64,000 bases of DNA from Bacteroidota bacterium (GCA_016715425.1 JADKAC010000005.1:682001-746000); one strand, 5' to 3'. Shown: positions 1 to 8,978, counted from the stretch's first letter. Notes: generated by a model not told the origin, from the letters alone. Made by a program: numbers and translations.

Positions 1-393
1 TCCACTTCCTTCAGATTGCTTTTTAATTAATTCCTCCTGTTGTTCCCGTGAAAAATTTAATTTTTCGGTAATAAAATTTCTGGCATTATTAATAAATGTT
101 CTTATCTGTTGTTCTACGTTCGCCATGTCCTGAGATATACCTGTAATCTGCCATGTTACTACCGTTACTAAGGTTGCAATAACAATTAAAATTATTAAGG
201 AACAAATTGCAGCAGCAAGCCCCCGGTGTAATCCCCACTTTTCTAATCGTTGGCATAAAGGCAGAAATAACATGGACAACAACATAGCGATAACAATCGG
301 TTTGAAAAAATTTTCACCCAGAATAAGTGCAGTGAAAATTAAAGCAGTAAAAAATAATAGTTTAATAATATTGGTGAGATTAAGATATTTCAT
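1..393 (-). CDS. AI-2E family transporter, N-terminal part (cut by window edge)
   Basis: The reading frame starts with ATG at 393 and stays open for 131 codons to the first base of the window, so the C-terminal part is missing. It begins MKYLNLTNIIKLLFFTALIF and shows two hydrophobic segments near the start (about residues 9-45), a short basic loop (QRLEKWGLHRG), a third hydrophobic segment (about 60-85) and then a soluble stretch rich in Gln, Asn and Lys. This is the arrangement of the N-terminus of PF01594 (AI-2E/PerM/YdiK-type permeases), inner-membrane proteins of about 350 aa whose substrate is usually unknown. The order of hydrophobic segments is visible; the family assignment is from pattern memory. 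Specific transport of AI-2 should not be assumed. Confidence 0.7.
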   Translation of the reverse strand, partial: MKYLNLTNIIKLLFFTALIFTALILGENFFKPIVIAMLLSMLFLPLCQRLEKWGLHRGLAAAICSLIILIVIATLVTVVTWQITGISQDMANVEQQIRTFINNARNFITEKLNFSREQQEELIKKQSEGSG

Positions 394-863
394 TGCGCTT
401 GTATTTCTTTCTATTGAGTAATATTATTTAAATGAAATGTAATGCTCTAAAATATGTTTAATAAATCCAAATGATACGCTGCACAGATTTTAAAAAATTT
501 GTTTACGAATTACACGAATATATTTGAAACACGAACTTGCCTTTGGTAGGCAGGTGCACGAATAAAAGAAAATCTATTCGTGCATTCGTCCTTTTTTTCG
601 TGTAATTCGTGGCTGATTTTTTTTTATTTCTGTAATTTCTATATAAAAAATATATAATTCTGCAATACATAGAGCCAACTTATTTATTCCGATGGGATAA
701 GATGTTTTTAGAAAAAATTACAACCAAAACACATGCGATACTGGCGGGGTCATACAAATTCATTTAATTTATTTTGCTATAAACATGAGATGCCATTGGT
801 ATCTTTAGAAACCGTAATAAATAGTTTTTAAATTGTTATTTAGAAAGTACAATATTTATTTAG
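394..863. other. Intergenic region without a gene
   Basis: About 470 bases separate the permease start from the next gene's terminator. The only structure I see is a nested inverted repeat at 505-610, annotated separately. The stretch 620-860 is AT-rich with no convincing ORF, RNA or operator. The promoter of the leftward permease should lie in about 394-480, but I cannot point to a clear TAnnTTTG box. Confidence 0.5.
505..610. repeat. Nested inverted-repeat intergenic element
   Basis: The outer arms acgaattacacgaa (505-518) and ttcgtgtaattcgt (597-610) are perfect 14-bp inverted copies. Inside them lies a second perfect pair, tgcacgaata (555-564) and tattcgtgca (575-584), with a 10-base loop. 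Between the left arms sits a small hairpin, tgcct/aggca, around 539-551. The words acgaa/ttcgt recur throughout. It resembles the short palindromic intergenic elements found in many copies in Bacteroidota genomes (inference); it carries no ORF. Confidence 0.6.
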
Positions 864-895
864 AAAAAAAAGCCATCGCTTTTTGCAATGGCTTT
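864..895 (-). terminator. Rho-independent terminator of the secreted propeller gene
   Basis: Read on the minus strand, an 11-bp stem (AAAGCCATTGC with GCGATGGCTTT, one G-T pair, five-A loop; plus-strand 869-895) is followed by a run of T (plus-strand A run 864-870). It lies 15 bases downstream of the stop codon at 910. Confidence 0.8.
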
Positions 896-909
896 ATCAC
901 TTTTAAAAA

Positions 910-2427
910 TTATTCTGTTATCACCAGCTTTTCAGAAAATTGTTTACCAGAACTTGTTGTAATTACTGCGAGATACACACCGTAATTTAATTTTGGTAAT
1001 TGAATTGTTTCATTTACAAAAACTTTCTCATACCTGCTTACAAGTGTGCCTGTAGAATTATATAACTCCAATAGACATTTTTCATTCTTATATGTTTCAG
1101 ATGAAATATAAATATATTCATTTGCAGGGTTTGGATAAATCTGAATTGCACTCGATGCTTGTATATTATTTATTTCTGTGCTTATAGTATCGCAACCACT
1201 ATGATATAAAACTCCCAAATCAAAATCTATTATATTAGGAAAACCACCGGTAAAAATTCTATCGCCAAGATCAATAGTAAGAGTGTCAACATCACATAAT
1301 AAACCTTCATTATTTGGTTCATTTATTACACTTAGATGTGTATTAATAAAAGATTTGGTCTCTATAGGTGATCCCTCTTTATATTCATATCCAAAATATA
1401 TTTTATTATCAATACCTAATTGGAGATTTGAAAATTCATAATTAGAGTAAGTATTTTTATATATCTCCGTTTTGGTTTCTTGAACATCAATACCGCATGT
1501 AAAACAAAATTGAAAAATCCTTATTGTTGTATAAGTATTTCCATTTGCAATTATATAGAGTTTAGAGCCATCAGAAGAAAAGATTACATCTATCGCATTT
1601 AAACTCCCACAATCTAAGGAGTATAAATATTTAACACTTCCTTCACATCTGTCAAATTGAAATAAATCTACTTTATTACCAACAGAATATGCCAAAATAT
1701 CTCCACTTGGGGAGATTGCAGTTTGATTTAACGAACCATAATAAATTGGGTCAATAACATAGTCTGGCAATTCCACCTGAAACTTGGGTAAGGCTATACC
1801 TTCAGGCGTAATTAAAATAAAAATAAATTTTGCGGGATCAATTGATTCAATATTTTTTGCAAATGATATGAGCCACCAATCTCTACCATTCGCATGGCGA
1901 ACTGCATTAACCCATCCAGATGAAGTTGTACAGTCTTCACTAAAAAAATCATAACATATTAGAATGTGGTTGTTTTTAGAAACTACCATTCCTAATCCAT
2001 CATCGGTATTTAAATCAACTACACTATAATCCAAAGAAGCACTATCTGGATTTCCTACCACGTGAAATATATAAAATGTATTGAAGTTATTCGGCTTAGG
2101 AATTATTAGAACTGGTTGCTTGTATTGAGAATATGGATATTCAGAATTTCCTGAAGCTGCAATATTTAGACCATCACCATTGGTCATTAATTCATGATTT
2201 TTATTGAAAACGGATTGTCCGTTTGTATAAAAGAGTAATTGCCCAGCCGAGTCCGAAATTGTTGCGCTTGCATGCCAACATCCTAATTTGCTGTTAAATG
2301 TAAAAATTGAATCATCACTGAATGATAGCCCTACACTATCGCCAAAAACCCAATTAGCATTTTGTAATTGAGAATAACCATGATTGCAAAAAGCAATCAT
2401 GGTTATCAGTAAAAAATAATTTTTCAT
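910..2427 (-). CDS. T9SS type A secreted beta-propeller-like protein
   Basis: The 505-aa product starts with a clear signal peptide (MKNYFLLITMIAFCNHGYSQ) followed directly by NANWVFGDSVGLSF, the opening seen in many Bacteroidota secreted propeller-like proteins. The middle has repeated blade-like stretches such as ISPSGDILAYSVGNKVDLFQF and SSDGSKLYIIANG. The last about 80 residues (YPNPANEYIYIS through GVYLAVITTSSGKQFSEKLVI) form a T9SS type A sorting domain, which is removed after passage through the outer membrane. The protein is thus expected outside the cell or on its surface. No catalytic motif is visible and the ligand is unknown. A small secreted ORF ends six bases upstream of its ATG, so the two may be co-transcribed. 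Confidence 0.85.
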   Translation of the reverse strand: MKNYFLLITMIAFCNHGYSQLQNANWVFGDSVGLSFSDDSIFTFNSKLGCWHASATISDSAGQLLFYTNGQSVFNKNHELMTNGDGLNIAASGNSEYPYSQYKQPVLIIPKPNNFNTFYIFHVVGNPDSASLDYSVVDLNTDDGLGMVVSKNNHILICYDFFSEDCTTSSGWVNAVRHANGRDWWLISFAKNIESIDPAKFIFILITPEGIALPKFQVELPDYVIDPIYYGSLNQTAISPSGDILAYSVGNKVDLFQFDRCEGSVKYLYSLDCGSLNAIDVIFSSDGSKLYIIANGNTYTTIRIFQFCFTCGIDVQETKTEIYKNTYSNYEFSNLQLGIDNKIYFGYEYKEGSPIETKSFINTHLSVINEPNNEGLLCDVDTLTIDLGDRIFTGGFPNIIDFDLGVLYHSGCDTISTEINNIQASSAIQIYPNPANEYIYISSETYKNEKCLLELYNSTGTLVSRYEKVFVNETIQLPKLNYGVYLAVITTSSGKQFSEKLVITE

Positions 2428-2433
2428 AATTTT

Positions 2434-2699
2434 TTATTTATTGGAAATAATTGAAATTATATCCGATTGAGATGTTCCGTCCAAAAATCTAATTGATGAA
2501 GTAAAATTTTCAGTAGAATAAGTGAGTGTGCAAGTTTCCTTTGTAAGTGTACATTGTGAAAGTACCGGAAATGAAATCATGAGGCATAAGATACAGAAAA
2601 CAAGTACTTTAAGCTTTCCTGCTTTGCGGCGAAGCGGCGAAGCGGCGAAGCGGCGAAGCGGCGAAATAAGATTTGGGAGTAGAAAGTTAAGGTGTTCAT
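2434..2699 (-). pseudogene. Small secreted ORF out of frame across an 8-bp tandem repeat
   Basis: Downstream of the repeat at 2626-2665 one frame reads AGKLKVLVFCILCL, then MISFPVLSQC, a good signal peptide with cleavage after LSQ. A 37-residue mature part (CTLTKETC... to ...IISIISNK) follows and stops at 2434. The only ATG inside this frame (2580) lies in the middle of the hydrophobic core. An upstream ATG at 2699 (MNTLTFYSQ) runs into the repeat in the wrong frame and stops soon after. Counting bases, four or seven repeat copies instead of five would join the two frames. It is therefore a broken, phase-variable or non-ATG-started gene. The peptide family is not recognised. Confidence 0.4.
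2626..2665. repeat. Five perfect tandem copies of gcggcgaa
   Basis: Five uninterrupted 8-bp copies lie at 2626-2633, 2634-2641, 2642-2649, 2650-2657 and 2658-2665. The unit is much more GC-rich than its surroundings. Because 8 is not a multiple of 3, each gain or loss shifts the frame of the small secreted ORF that crosses it. Confidence 0.95.
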
Positions 2700-2821
2700 G
2701 ATAAAATATTTAGTAGTTAAATAAATAATTATCTACATAGTTAATCAAATTTTTTTAGATAAACAATTATAAGATGGAATTTTTACTGAGAATTATAACT
2801 CAAAAAAATAAAAGAATACAA

Positions 2822-4078
2822 TCAACCAATTACCTTCTCAATCACATCATATACTTTTTGCAATTGCTGTTCGGTGATGCAATACGGTGGCATGATGTAA
2901 ATTGTATTTCCAAGTGGTCGCAATAATACACCTGCTTTTAAAAAAGCGGGATACAATGTTTTTTTTATAGTGCTGAAATAATCGCTGTTACTTGATTCAA
3001 TTTCAAACGCAAGGATGGTTCCTGCACGTCTTGCATTTTTTACTTTGGTATGGTGTTGCAATGTGGTAATAAAATCACCGTGCATTTGTAAAATGGTTTC
3101 AATTTGTTTTTTAAATGCAGGTAGTTCACATAAATCCAAACTTGCATTTGCAGCAGCACAAGCTAAGGGATTTCCTGTATAGGAATGTCCGTGATACAAT
3201 GCTTTTTTTGCATCATCATCATAAAATGCATTGAATATTTCTTCAGTACATGTAGTTAATCCCAATGCCATCGTACCACCTGTTATTCCTTTGCTGATAC
3301 ATATTATATCCGGTTTATTAATACAGTAGTCGGAGGCAAACATTTTTCCCGTGCGATAAAAACCTGTCATCACTTCATCAGCAATACACAAGATATTTTT
3401 TGATTTACAAATACTGATAAGCATATCCAATGCATCAGGTGCATACATGTGCATACCACCTGAACCTTGTACTAAGGGTTCATAAATAATTGCAGCAATA
3501 GTATCATCAGAATTTAATAATTCCCGCAATGCGTTAGAGCATTGTTGTTCTTGTCCGGCATAAGGTGGAGCAATATGAATTACATCAAATAGCATGGTAT
3601 CAAACGCATGTGTAAATGCACTTCGGGCACTTACACTCATACTGCCGAATGTATCGCCATGATAACTGTTTTCTAATGCAATAATTTTTGTTTTTTTTAT
3701 TCCTTTATTAAACCAATATTGCAGCGCCATTTTAATTGCAACTTCTACTGCGGTAGAACCATTATCACTAAAAAAAACTTTCTTTTGATTTTTTGGTAAA
3801 TGATTTTCAATTAATCTTTCTGCTAATGTTTCTGCGGGTGTATGCGTAAACCCTGCAAAAATTACATGCTCCAATTGCAAAAGTTGAGCATGCATTTTTT
3901 CTGCGATGTATGGGTTTGCATGTCCGTGAATATTTGTCCACCAACTTGAGATTGCATCTATATAAGTATTGTCGTTGTTATCCCATAATAAAGCACCTTC
4001 GCCTTTTACAATGTGAATAGGAACATCCGCAGTTTTCATTTGTGTAAACGGATGCCATATATAATTTTTATTGCTCAA
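2822..4078 (-). CDS. bioA: Adenosylmethionine-8-amino-7-oxononanoate aminotransferase
   Basis: This PLP enzyme of biotin synthesis transfers the amino group of S-adenosylmethionine to KAPA to give DAPA. At 418 aa it has normal family length. It shows the BioA opening WHPFTQMKTA, the substrate-site SSWWTNIHGH, the PLP-phosphate contact SDNGSTAVE, YHGDTFGSMS, the aspartate motif CIADEVMTGF and the PLP lysine in ISKGITGG (about residue 263). No in-frame ATG fits. The likely start is TTG at 4078, overlapping the TGA of bioD by four bases (TTGA), which suggests translational coupling. It is the last gene of the hbd - amidinotransferase - bioD - bioA run. bioB, bioF, bioC and bioH are not in the window. 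Confidence 0.95.
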   Translation of the reverse strand: MSNKNYIWHPFTQMKTADVPIHIVKGEGALLWDNNDNTYIDAISSWWTNIHGHANPYIAEKMHAQLLQLEHVIFAGFTHTPAETLAERLIENHLPKNQKKVFFSDNGSTAVEVAIKMALQYWFNKGIKKTKIIALENSYHGDTFGSMSVSARSAFTHAFDTMLFDVIHIAPPYAGQEQQCSNALRELLNSDDTIAAIIYEPLVQGSGGMHMYAPDALDMLISICKSKNILCIADEVMTGFYRTGKMFASDYCINKPDIICISKGITGGTMALGLTTCTEEIFNAFYDDDAKKALYHGHSYTGNPLACAAANASLDLCELPAFKKQIETILQMHGDFITTLQHHTKVKNARRAGTILAFEIESSNSDYFSTIKKTLYPAFLKAGVLLRPLGNTIYIMPPYCITEQQLQKVYDVIEKVIG

Positions 4079-4695
4079 TGTAAAATTGTTTTTAATTGTA
4101 AACTGTATTTTTTTACTGTTGTGTTATCCCATTTATTTTCAGAATCTATTTTTAGCAAAACAGGAAGTTGTGTGTATTCAATAATAAAATTTTCAGTGGT
4201 AAAATTACCTGCATCATTAAATACCAAACCTGCAATAGGTATATTTTTTTGTTTTAAAATTTCATAGGAAAGAATTGTATGATTGATACTCCCTAAATAA
4301 TTTCTGCTTACAAGAATTACAGGAAGATTGAGTTGTTTAAATAAATCAACAATTAAAAAAGTATCGTTGAGTGGCACCATTAAACCACCGGCTCCTTCTA
4401 TAATAATTGTATTTTCTGTTTCGGGTAATTTAAAATCAGCAGGATTAATAGCTACACCATCAATTGCGGCCGCAGCATGTGGCGACATCGGTTCTTTAAG
4501 TCGAAAAGTTTCAGGATGAAAAATTGTTTTAGAATTGGTAACAAGTGATTTTACAATAAGTGTATCTGAATTATTTAAATCACCGCACTGAACAGGTTTC
4601 CAGTAATCTGCATGTAATGCTTCTGTAATGATTGTTGAAAAAATTGTTTTGCCAACACCAGTTCCTATTCCTGCAATACAATATCCTTTCGGCAT
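4075..4695 (-). CDS. bioD: ATP-dependent dethiobiotin synthetase
   Basis: BioD closes the ureido ring of dethiobiotin from DAPA, CO2 and ATP, the step after BioA. The 206-aa protein opens MPKGYCIAGIGTGVGKT, the P-loop variant typical of BioD, and has KPVQCG (carbamate-binding lysine), PMSPHAAA, the IIEGAGGLMVPL loop and NYLGSINHT. It starts with ATG at 4695, 12 bases after the amidinotransferase-like gene, and overlaps bioA by four bases. The family assignment is firm. Confidence 0.95.
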   Translation of the reverse strand: MPKGYCIAGIGTGVGKTIFSTIITEALHADYWKPVQCGDLNNSDTLIVKSLVTNSKTIFHPETFRLKEPMSPHAAAAIDGVAINPADFKLPETENTIIIEGAGGLMVPLNDTFLIVDLFKQLNLPVILVSRNYLGSINHTILSYEILKQKNIPIAGLVFNDAGNFTTENFIIEYTQLPVLLKIDSENKWDNTTVKKYSLQLKTILH

Positions 4696-4707
4696 TATTT
4701 TTAATTT

Positions 4708-5631
4708 TTAATACACCATCATTTTCATACAGAAAACACTGCCACCACTTTTCATAAATTCTGTAGTATCTAATTCGATAACATTGGAAGCGCATTGTTG
4801 TAATAAATTTAAAGTAACAGGATTACCTCTTTGAATAATTGCAGCAGATTTATTTTTTTGTGGTTGATAAATCATGTGTGCATTTGCAGCAAAACCTTCC
4901 AATGCTTCTTCCAAAGGAATTTCATAAACACCTTCAAACATTTTACGAATAATTTGCAATGCTTCAAAAGAAAATGCTTCAGGTGCAATAATTACTTCAG
5001 TATTATTCAATGGAAGAAAACAAGTATCCAAATGATAAAAATTTTCATTCACTAATTCAAGAGTAATAATCGGTGCATCCAACATTCTGCATACTTCATC
5101 ATAGGCATTGCGTTCGGTGCGAAAACCATAACCGCCGTACAATAATTTTTTTCCCGGATGTGCAATTAAATCACCCATGCCTTCAAAATGATAGCGGCTT
5201 TGCATATTAAAAATTTTATAACCAAGATCCTTATAAAAATCTTCGAAATAAATTACTTCCGTCTGTCGTGATTCATGCATCATGTTACTCATCACCACAA
5301 TTTTTTCTCCATTCCACATCACCCACGGAAAACTTTGATTTGCACAAAACACCATGTCTTCACATTCTTCAACACCATCTACAATTAGTACTTCATCAAT
5401 GATATCTTGATCTTTCAATTTTTCGTAAGTAGCCTTTAAATTTTCCCACTGTTGTTTTGCTTTTTCCTTATTTAAAGTTTTGCCTTGCATGTGTGCATTT
5501 TTCACATCTTTAATTTCAAAATATTCCGGCGTACACATCATAACACGTCGAGGTTCATTGCGGCTATCGCAATCGTCTAATGTGAAATGCACTTCTTCAG
5601 GTCTGTATGCTTTTGCAAAAACAGGAGTCAT
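4708..5631 (-). CDS. Amidinotransferase/DDAH-like (arginine deiminase-related) hydrolase
   Basis: This 307-aa protein belongs to the guanidino-group-modifying pentein superfamily. Visible signatures are VDGVEECEDMVFCAN near residues 85-100, the acidic FEGMGDLI (about 150), the catalytic histidine in HLDTCFLPL (about 200) and the nucleophilic cysteine in SGGSVFCM near the C-terminus (about residue 302). Members hydrolyse arginine, dimethylarginine or related compounds (DDAH, CtlX-like, arginine deiminase-related); which substrate applies here cannot be read from sequence. It starts with ATG at 5631, seven bases after hbd, and lies just upstream of bioD, a pairing with no obvious pathway logic. 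Confidence 0.8.
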   Translation of the reverse strand: MTPVFAKAYRPEEVHFTLDDCDSRNEPRRVMMCTPEYFEIKDVKNAHMQGKTLNKEKAKQQWENLKATYEKLKDQDIIDEVLIVDGVEECEDMVFCANQSFPWVMWNGEKIVVMSNMMHESRQTEVIYFEDFYKDLGYKIFNMQSRYHFEGMGDLIAHPGKKLLYGGYGFRTERNAYDEVCRMLDAPIITLELVNENFYHLDTCFLPLNNTEVIIAPEAFSFEALQIIRKMFEGVYEIPLEEALEGFAANAHMIYQPQKNKSAAIIQRGNPVTLNLLQQCASNVIELDTTEFMKSGGSVFCMKMMVY

Positions 5632-5638
5632 AAAATTT

Positions 5639-6526
5639 TTATTTAAATCGTTCAGAAATTATCAGGTCTTTTGTTCCGCCGGTGTAGTTGTAAAATCCTT
5701 CACCACTTTTTATTCCGAGGTAACCGGCTGTTACCATATTTACTAATAGAGGACAAGGCGCATATTTAGGATTTCCAAAACCGGTATGCAATACATGTAA
5801 AATGCTGAGACACACATCCAGACCAATAAAATCTGCAAGTTGTAAAGGTCCCATCGGATGCGCCATTCCCAATTTCATAACTGTATCAATTTCATGCACA
5901 CCGGCAACACCTTCATGAAAAGTGTACATTGCTTCATTAATCATCGGCATTAAAATTCGGTTTGCAACAAATCCCGGATAATCATTTACTTCAACAGGAA
6001 TTTTACCGAGGTTTTTACTTACATCCATTATAAGATTTGTAGTAGCATCGCTGGTAGCATAACCACGAATTATTTCTACCAATTTCATTACCGGAACAGG
6101 ATTCATAAAATGCATTCCTATTACTTTATCTGCACGTTTTGTTGCAGAAGCAATTTTTGTAATTGAAATAGAAGAAGTGTTGGAAGCAAGTATCGCATCA
6201 GCTTTACACATCTGATCTAATTCAGTAAATATTTTTAATTTGAGATCTAATCTTTCGGTAGCAGCTTCTATTACTAAATCAGAAGAACTCACACAATCCG
6301 CAAGCGTAGTATGAATTTTTAAATTATGTAAAGTGCTTTCTTTTTTGGCGGCATCAATAGTTCCTTTGGTAAGCATTCTATCTAAATTTTTTTCGATAGT
6401 TGCCATTGCTTTTTGTAATGCAGATTCGGAAACATCCACAATATTTACGGAATAGTTATTCATTGCAAACACATGTGCAATGCCATTCCCCATTGTACCT
6501 GCGCCAATTACTGTAATTTGTTTCAT
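5639..6526 (-). CDS. 3-hydroxybutyryl-CoA dehydrogenase (3-hydroxyacyl-CoA dehydrogenase)
   Basis: The 295-aa enzyme oxidises (S)-3-hydroxyacyl-CoA with NAD, in butanoate/acetoacetyl-CoA metabolism or beta-oxidation. The N-terminal Rossmann motif is GAGTMGNGIAHVFA. SNTSSISIT precedes the catalytic histidine in GMHFMNPVPVMKLVE (about residue 140), followed by the NDYPGFVANRIL hinge. The C-terminal helical domain contains GMAHPMGPLQLADFIGLD. Length and motifs match the single-function hbd/paaH type rather than fused FadB. It leads the four-gene run with the amidinotransferase-like gene and bioDA, and has a candidate promoter overlapping the stop of the upstream peptidase gene. Confidence 0.93.
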   Translation of the reverse strand: MKQITVIGAGTMGNGIAHVFAMNNYSVNIVDVSESALQKAMATIEKNLDRMLTKGTIDAAKKESTLHNLKIHTTLADCVSSSDLVIEAATERLDLKLKIFTELDQMCKADAILASNTSSISITKIASATKRADKVIGMHFMNPVPVMKLVEIIRGYATSDATTNLIMDVSKNLGKIPVEVNDYPGFVANRILMPMINEAMYTFHEGVAGVHEIDTVMKLGMAHPMGPLQLADFIGLDVCLSILHVLHTGFGNPKYAPCPLLVNMVTAGYLGIKSGEGFYNYTGGTKDLIISERFK

Positions 6527-6543
6527 CTAAATTTTGCTTTGCG

Positions 6544-6551
6544 CAAACTTA
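6544..6551 (-). promoter_or_regulatory. Candidate Bacteroidota -7 box (TAAGTTTG) for the hbd-bioA run
   Basis: On the minus strand TAAGTTTG matches the TAnnTTTG consensus exactly and ends 17 bases before the ATG of the hydroxybutyryl-CoA dehydrogenase. It overlaps the stop codon (TAA, 6551-6549) of the M1 peptidase gene. No convincing -33 TTTG lies 19-21 bases upstream, so this is a suggestion only. Confidence 0.4.
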
Positions 6552-8957
6552 GCGAATAATAAGCAGCTTTTGACCGGCAGATAATGCGCCATTAGTGGTT
6601 ACGCACACATTATATAGCCCTTGTGGAAACTTTGATGTGTCTATTGTAAAATGTGAATCCATTCCTGAAAGTGATTGCATAAAAATTAAAATACCATTAC
6701 AATCATAAATACGTAAATCACCTTGTTGATTGATATTATAATTCTCAATTGTTAATGTATTATTTGCAGGATTGGGATATAATTTCCAATTGTATGGTTG
6801 TACTGTTTCGCTAATATCTGTGGAGAGCCATGCGCAATAATTAGTATCTAATTCCGCAGTAGGTAAAGCATTATTATAAATACCAATTGCATATTCGCCG
6901 GGTAATAATTTATCCAGTTCAAATGCACCTCGTTTATCCGTACTCACTCCCCATGTATTCAATTCATAATAAGAATAAATTGACCATTCCTCTTGCGGAT
7001 CTGAGCGATATAACAGTACAAGACTATCATCTGAATTGGAAATAAATTCATCATCTAAATATCCACCGGAAGTATTAGCTGTTCCATTAAATTTTAAAGT
7101 AGCTGAAATATTATCTCCATTAAATCCTCCAATAATTCTCCAGTAGCGTTGTGAGTTTACATGCAGTCCAGTAACCGGTGTTCTGAAACCATCGGCAGCT
7201 ACCCAATAATGTTCAATACGCATCCATGTAGTATCTGCATCTAAAGCATTTACTTTGAAAATCATTTTTCCTAAACCAGAATCATAAATTCCGATATCTG
7301 TAAGAAAAAATTCTTCTGCTGTAACTGCATCAGCGATTTTATTTTGTCGGTCAATTATTAAATTAGCTTCTTCAAATACAGGTGTTCCTATTGATAATTC
7401 AAAGTATTCGCCGTTCATAATTATTGTTTCAGTATTTAATTCTTCACCATCGTTATTTACCCATGAAAGTTCTAAAGGCACTGCATTAAAAAATTCTGGC
7501 GCATGATTTAATTTTTGTTGAATACAAACATCAAATAAACCTATCATGTGCGAGTATCCTGTAGATTGAAATTCAAATGCAGGCATACCTGGGTTAAACA
7601 CCCATCCATCAAAAAAGGGAGTCATATCTGTTCCACTGCATGTACTTAAATAATCTCTGAATTGCTCGCTTGTTACAGCTTGAAATGCATGGTCTGATAA
7701 AAAACCTGTAATACATTCAAAAAACATTTCATCACCCATATATCCTCTTAAATTATGTGCAACCATTGCACCTTTATTATAAGTGGTAAAACCATAAGTA
7801 TAATCATGTGGCATTTCTGCTAACGCAAAATAATTACCACCATCATTTGCAAAACCATAATTAATTATTTCCAAATGATTTGCATCCACAACATCTCTGT
7901 ATGCTTGTTCGCCATATAAATTTTCTTTGAAAAGATGTGCCGAATATTCTGCCCATCCTTCATTCAGCCACATCTCCTTTTCATCAGCACATGTAATTAA
8001 ATTTCCCCACCAATGATGTGATAATTCATGCGCCATTAAATCTTCCCAAACTGTAGTTCCGGTTACTGCAAATAAGGGATACGCAATATTCATTGCATGC
8101 TCCATCGCACCTCCATTAAAAGGCACTGCTACAAATCCCACTCTATCCCATTGATATGGTCCATACGCATTTTCAAAAATAGAGAGGGCATCAATAAGGT
8201 GAATAAATGAATTTTTAAGATTAGTGGTATCCGCTGCATTCGCAGCTAATTCAATGGGAATGGTTTCCATAATTCCGTTATAAGTCATGTGCACTGTTTC
8301 ATAAGTAGAAACAGCCACCGAAGCAAGATAAGATGGAATTGTTTGATTGCAATTCCATATCCATAAGGTTGTGCTATCGCCATTATCAATTTCGCTTTCT
8401 AGTACTCCACCACAAACTGCTTTGTAATCATTAGTTGTAATTATTTCATAACGAAAAGTGCACCGTTCAGTAAAATTATCGAAACATGGAAACCAGATAC
8501 GTCCGAAATTATGTGGGTCAGAATCGAAACCTACACCTAATTGGAAACTGTAATTTCCTGTCCAATACCAACCTCCCCAACTGCCATCTTTATCCGGACT
8601 GCCATGATAATATACAGTGATTACTGAAGTATCACCGGTGTTGATTATTGCAGGTAAATGAACTAATAATAGTGTGTCATTATATTCAAATGTGAGAGAA
8701 GTTTCTCCTGATTTTACAGAATCAACAGTGAGTTTTTGCAGGTCTAATGGAATGGAATTTATATTATCCACTTTCGCCGTTAATTGAATTTCTGCATTTC
8801 CGGAAATTACTTTGCTTACATAGTTTGTAATATTCAAACGAATAGTGGTATGTAAAATATCAATGGAATCACTTACACTTGCCGTGCTGATTTTTGCCAT
8901 ACATAAAATAAATATTACTATCAGAAATTGAAAATTGCGATTTATCAGTTTACACAT
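6549..8957 (-). CDS. Secreted M1 family zinc aminopeptidase with T9SS sorting domain
   Basis: The open frame runs up to 9026, but ATG at 8957 gives a clean signal peptide (MCKLINRNFQFLIVIFILCM) and is preferred, giving 802 aa. The peptidase core has the exopeptidase signature GGAMEH (about residue 281), the zinc site HELSHHWWGN (about 309) and the third ligand in LNEGWAEY (about 331). The usual GAMEN has His in place of Asn. After a beta-rich region the last about 75 residues (YPNPANNTLTIEN to GQKLLIIR) are a T9SS type A sorting domain, so the enzyme should act outside the cell on peptides. It is divergent from 8979 with 21 bases between starts, and lies 22 bases before hbd. Confidence 0.9.
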   Translation of the reverse strand: MCKLINRNFQFLIVIFILCMAKISTASVSDSIDILHTTIRLNITNYVSKVISGNAEIQLTAKVDNINSIPLDLQKLTVDSVKSGETSLTFEYNDTLLLVHLPAIINTGDTSVITVYYHGSPDKDGSWGGWYWTGNYSFQLGVGFDSDPHNFGRIWFPCFDNFTERCTFRYEIITTNDYKAVCGGVLESEIDNGDSTTLWIWNCNQTIPSYLASVAVSTYETVHMTYNGIMETIPIELAANAADTTNLKNSFIHLIDALSIFENAYGPYQWDRVGFVAVPFNGGAMEHAMNIAYPLFAVTGTTVWEDLMAHELSHHWWGNLITCADEKEMWLNEGWAEYSAHLFKENLYGEQAYRDVVDANHLEIINYGFANDGGNYFALAEMPHDYTYGFTTYNKGAMVAHNLRGYMGDEMFFECITGFLSDHAFQAVTSEQFRDYLSTCSGTDMTPFFDGWVFNPGMPAFEFQSTGYSHMIGLFDVCIQQKLNHAPEFFNAVPLELSWVNNDGEELNTETIIMNGEYFELSIGTPVFEEANLIIDRQNKIADAVTAEEFFLTDIGIYDSGLGKMIFKVNALDADTTWMRIEHYWVAADGFRTPVTGLHVNSQRYWRIIGGFNGDNISATLKFNGTANTSGGYLDDEFISNSDDSLVLLYRSDPQEEWSIYSYYELNTWGVSTDKRGAFELDKLLPGEYAIGIYNNALPTAELDTNYCAWLSTDISETVQPYNWKLYPNPANNTLTIENYNINQQGDLRIYDCNGILIFMQSLSGMDSHFTIDTSKFPQGLYNVCVTTNGALSAGQKLLIIR

Positions 8958-8978
8958 ATCTCTTATTTTTACAACAAG

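Noticed and set aside
4013..4267. Plus-strand ORFs within bioA/bioD and similar overlaps elsewhere (for example 23717-24022, 31044-31340, 33780-34079)
   Set aside because: All lie opposite or out of frame within well-supported genes and show no domain, signal peptide or upstream spacing of their own.
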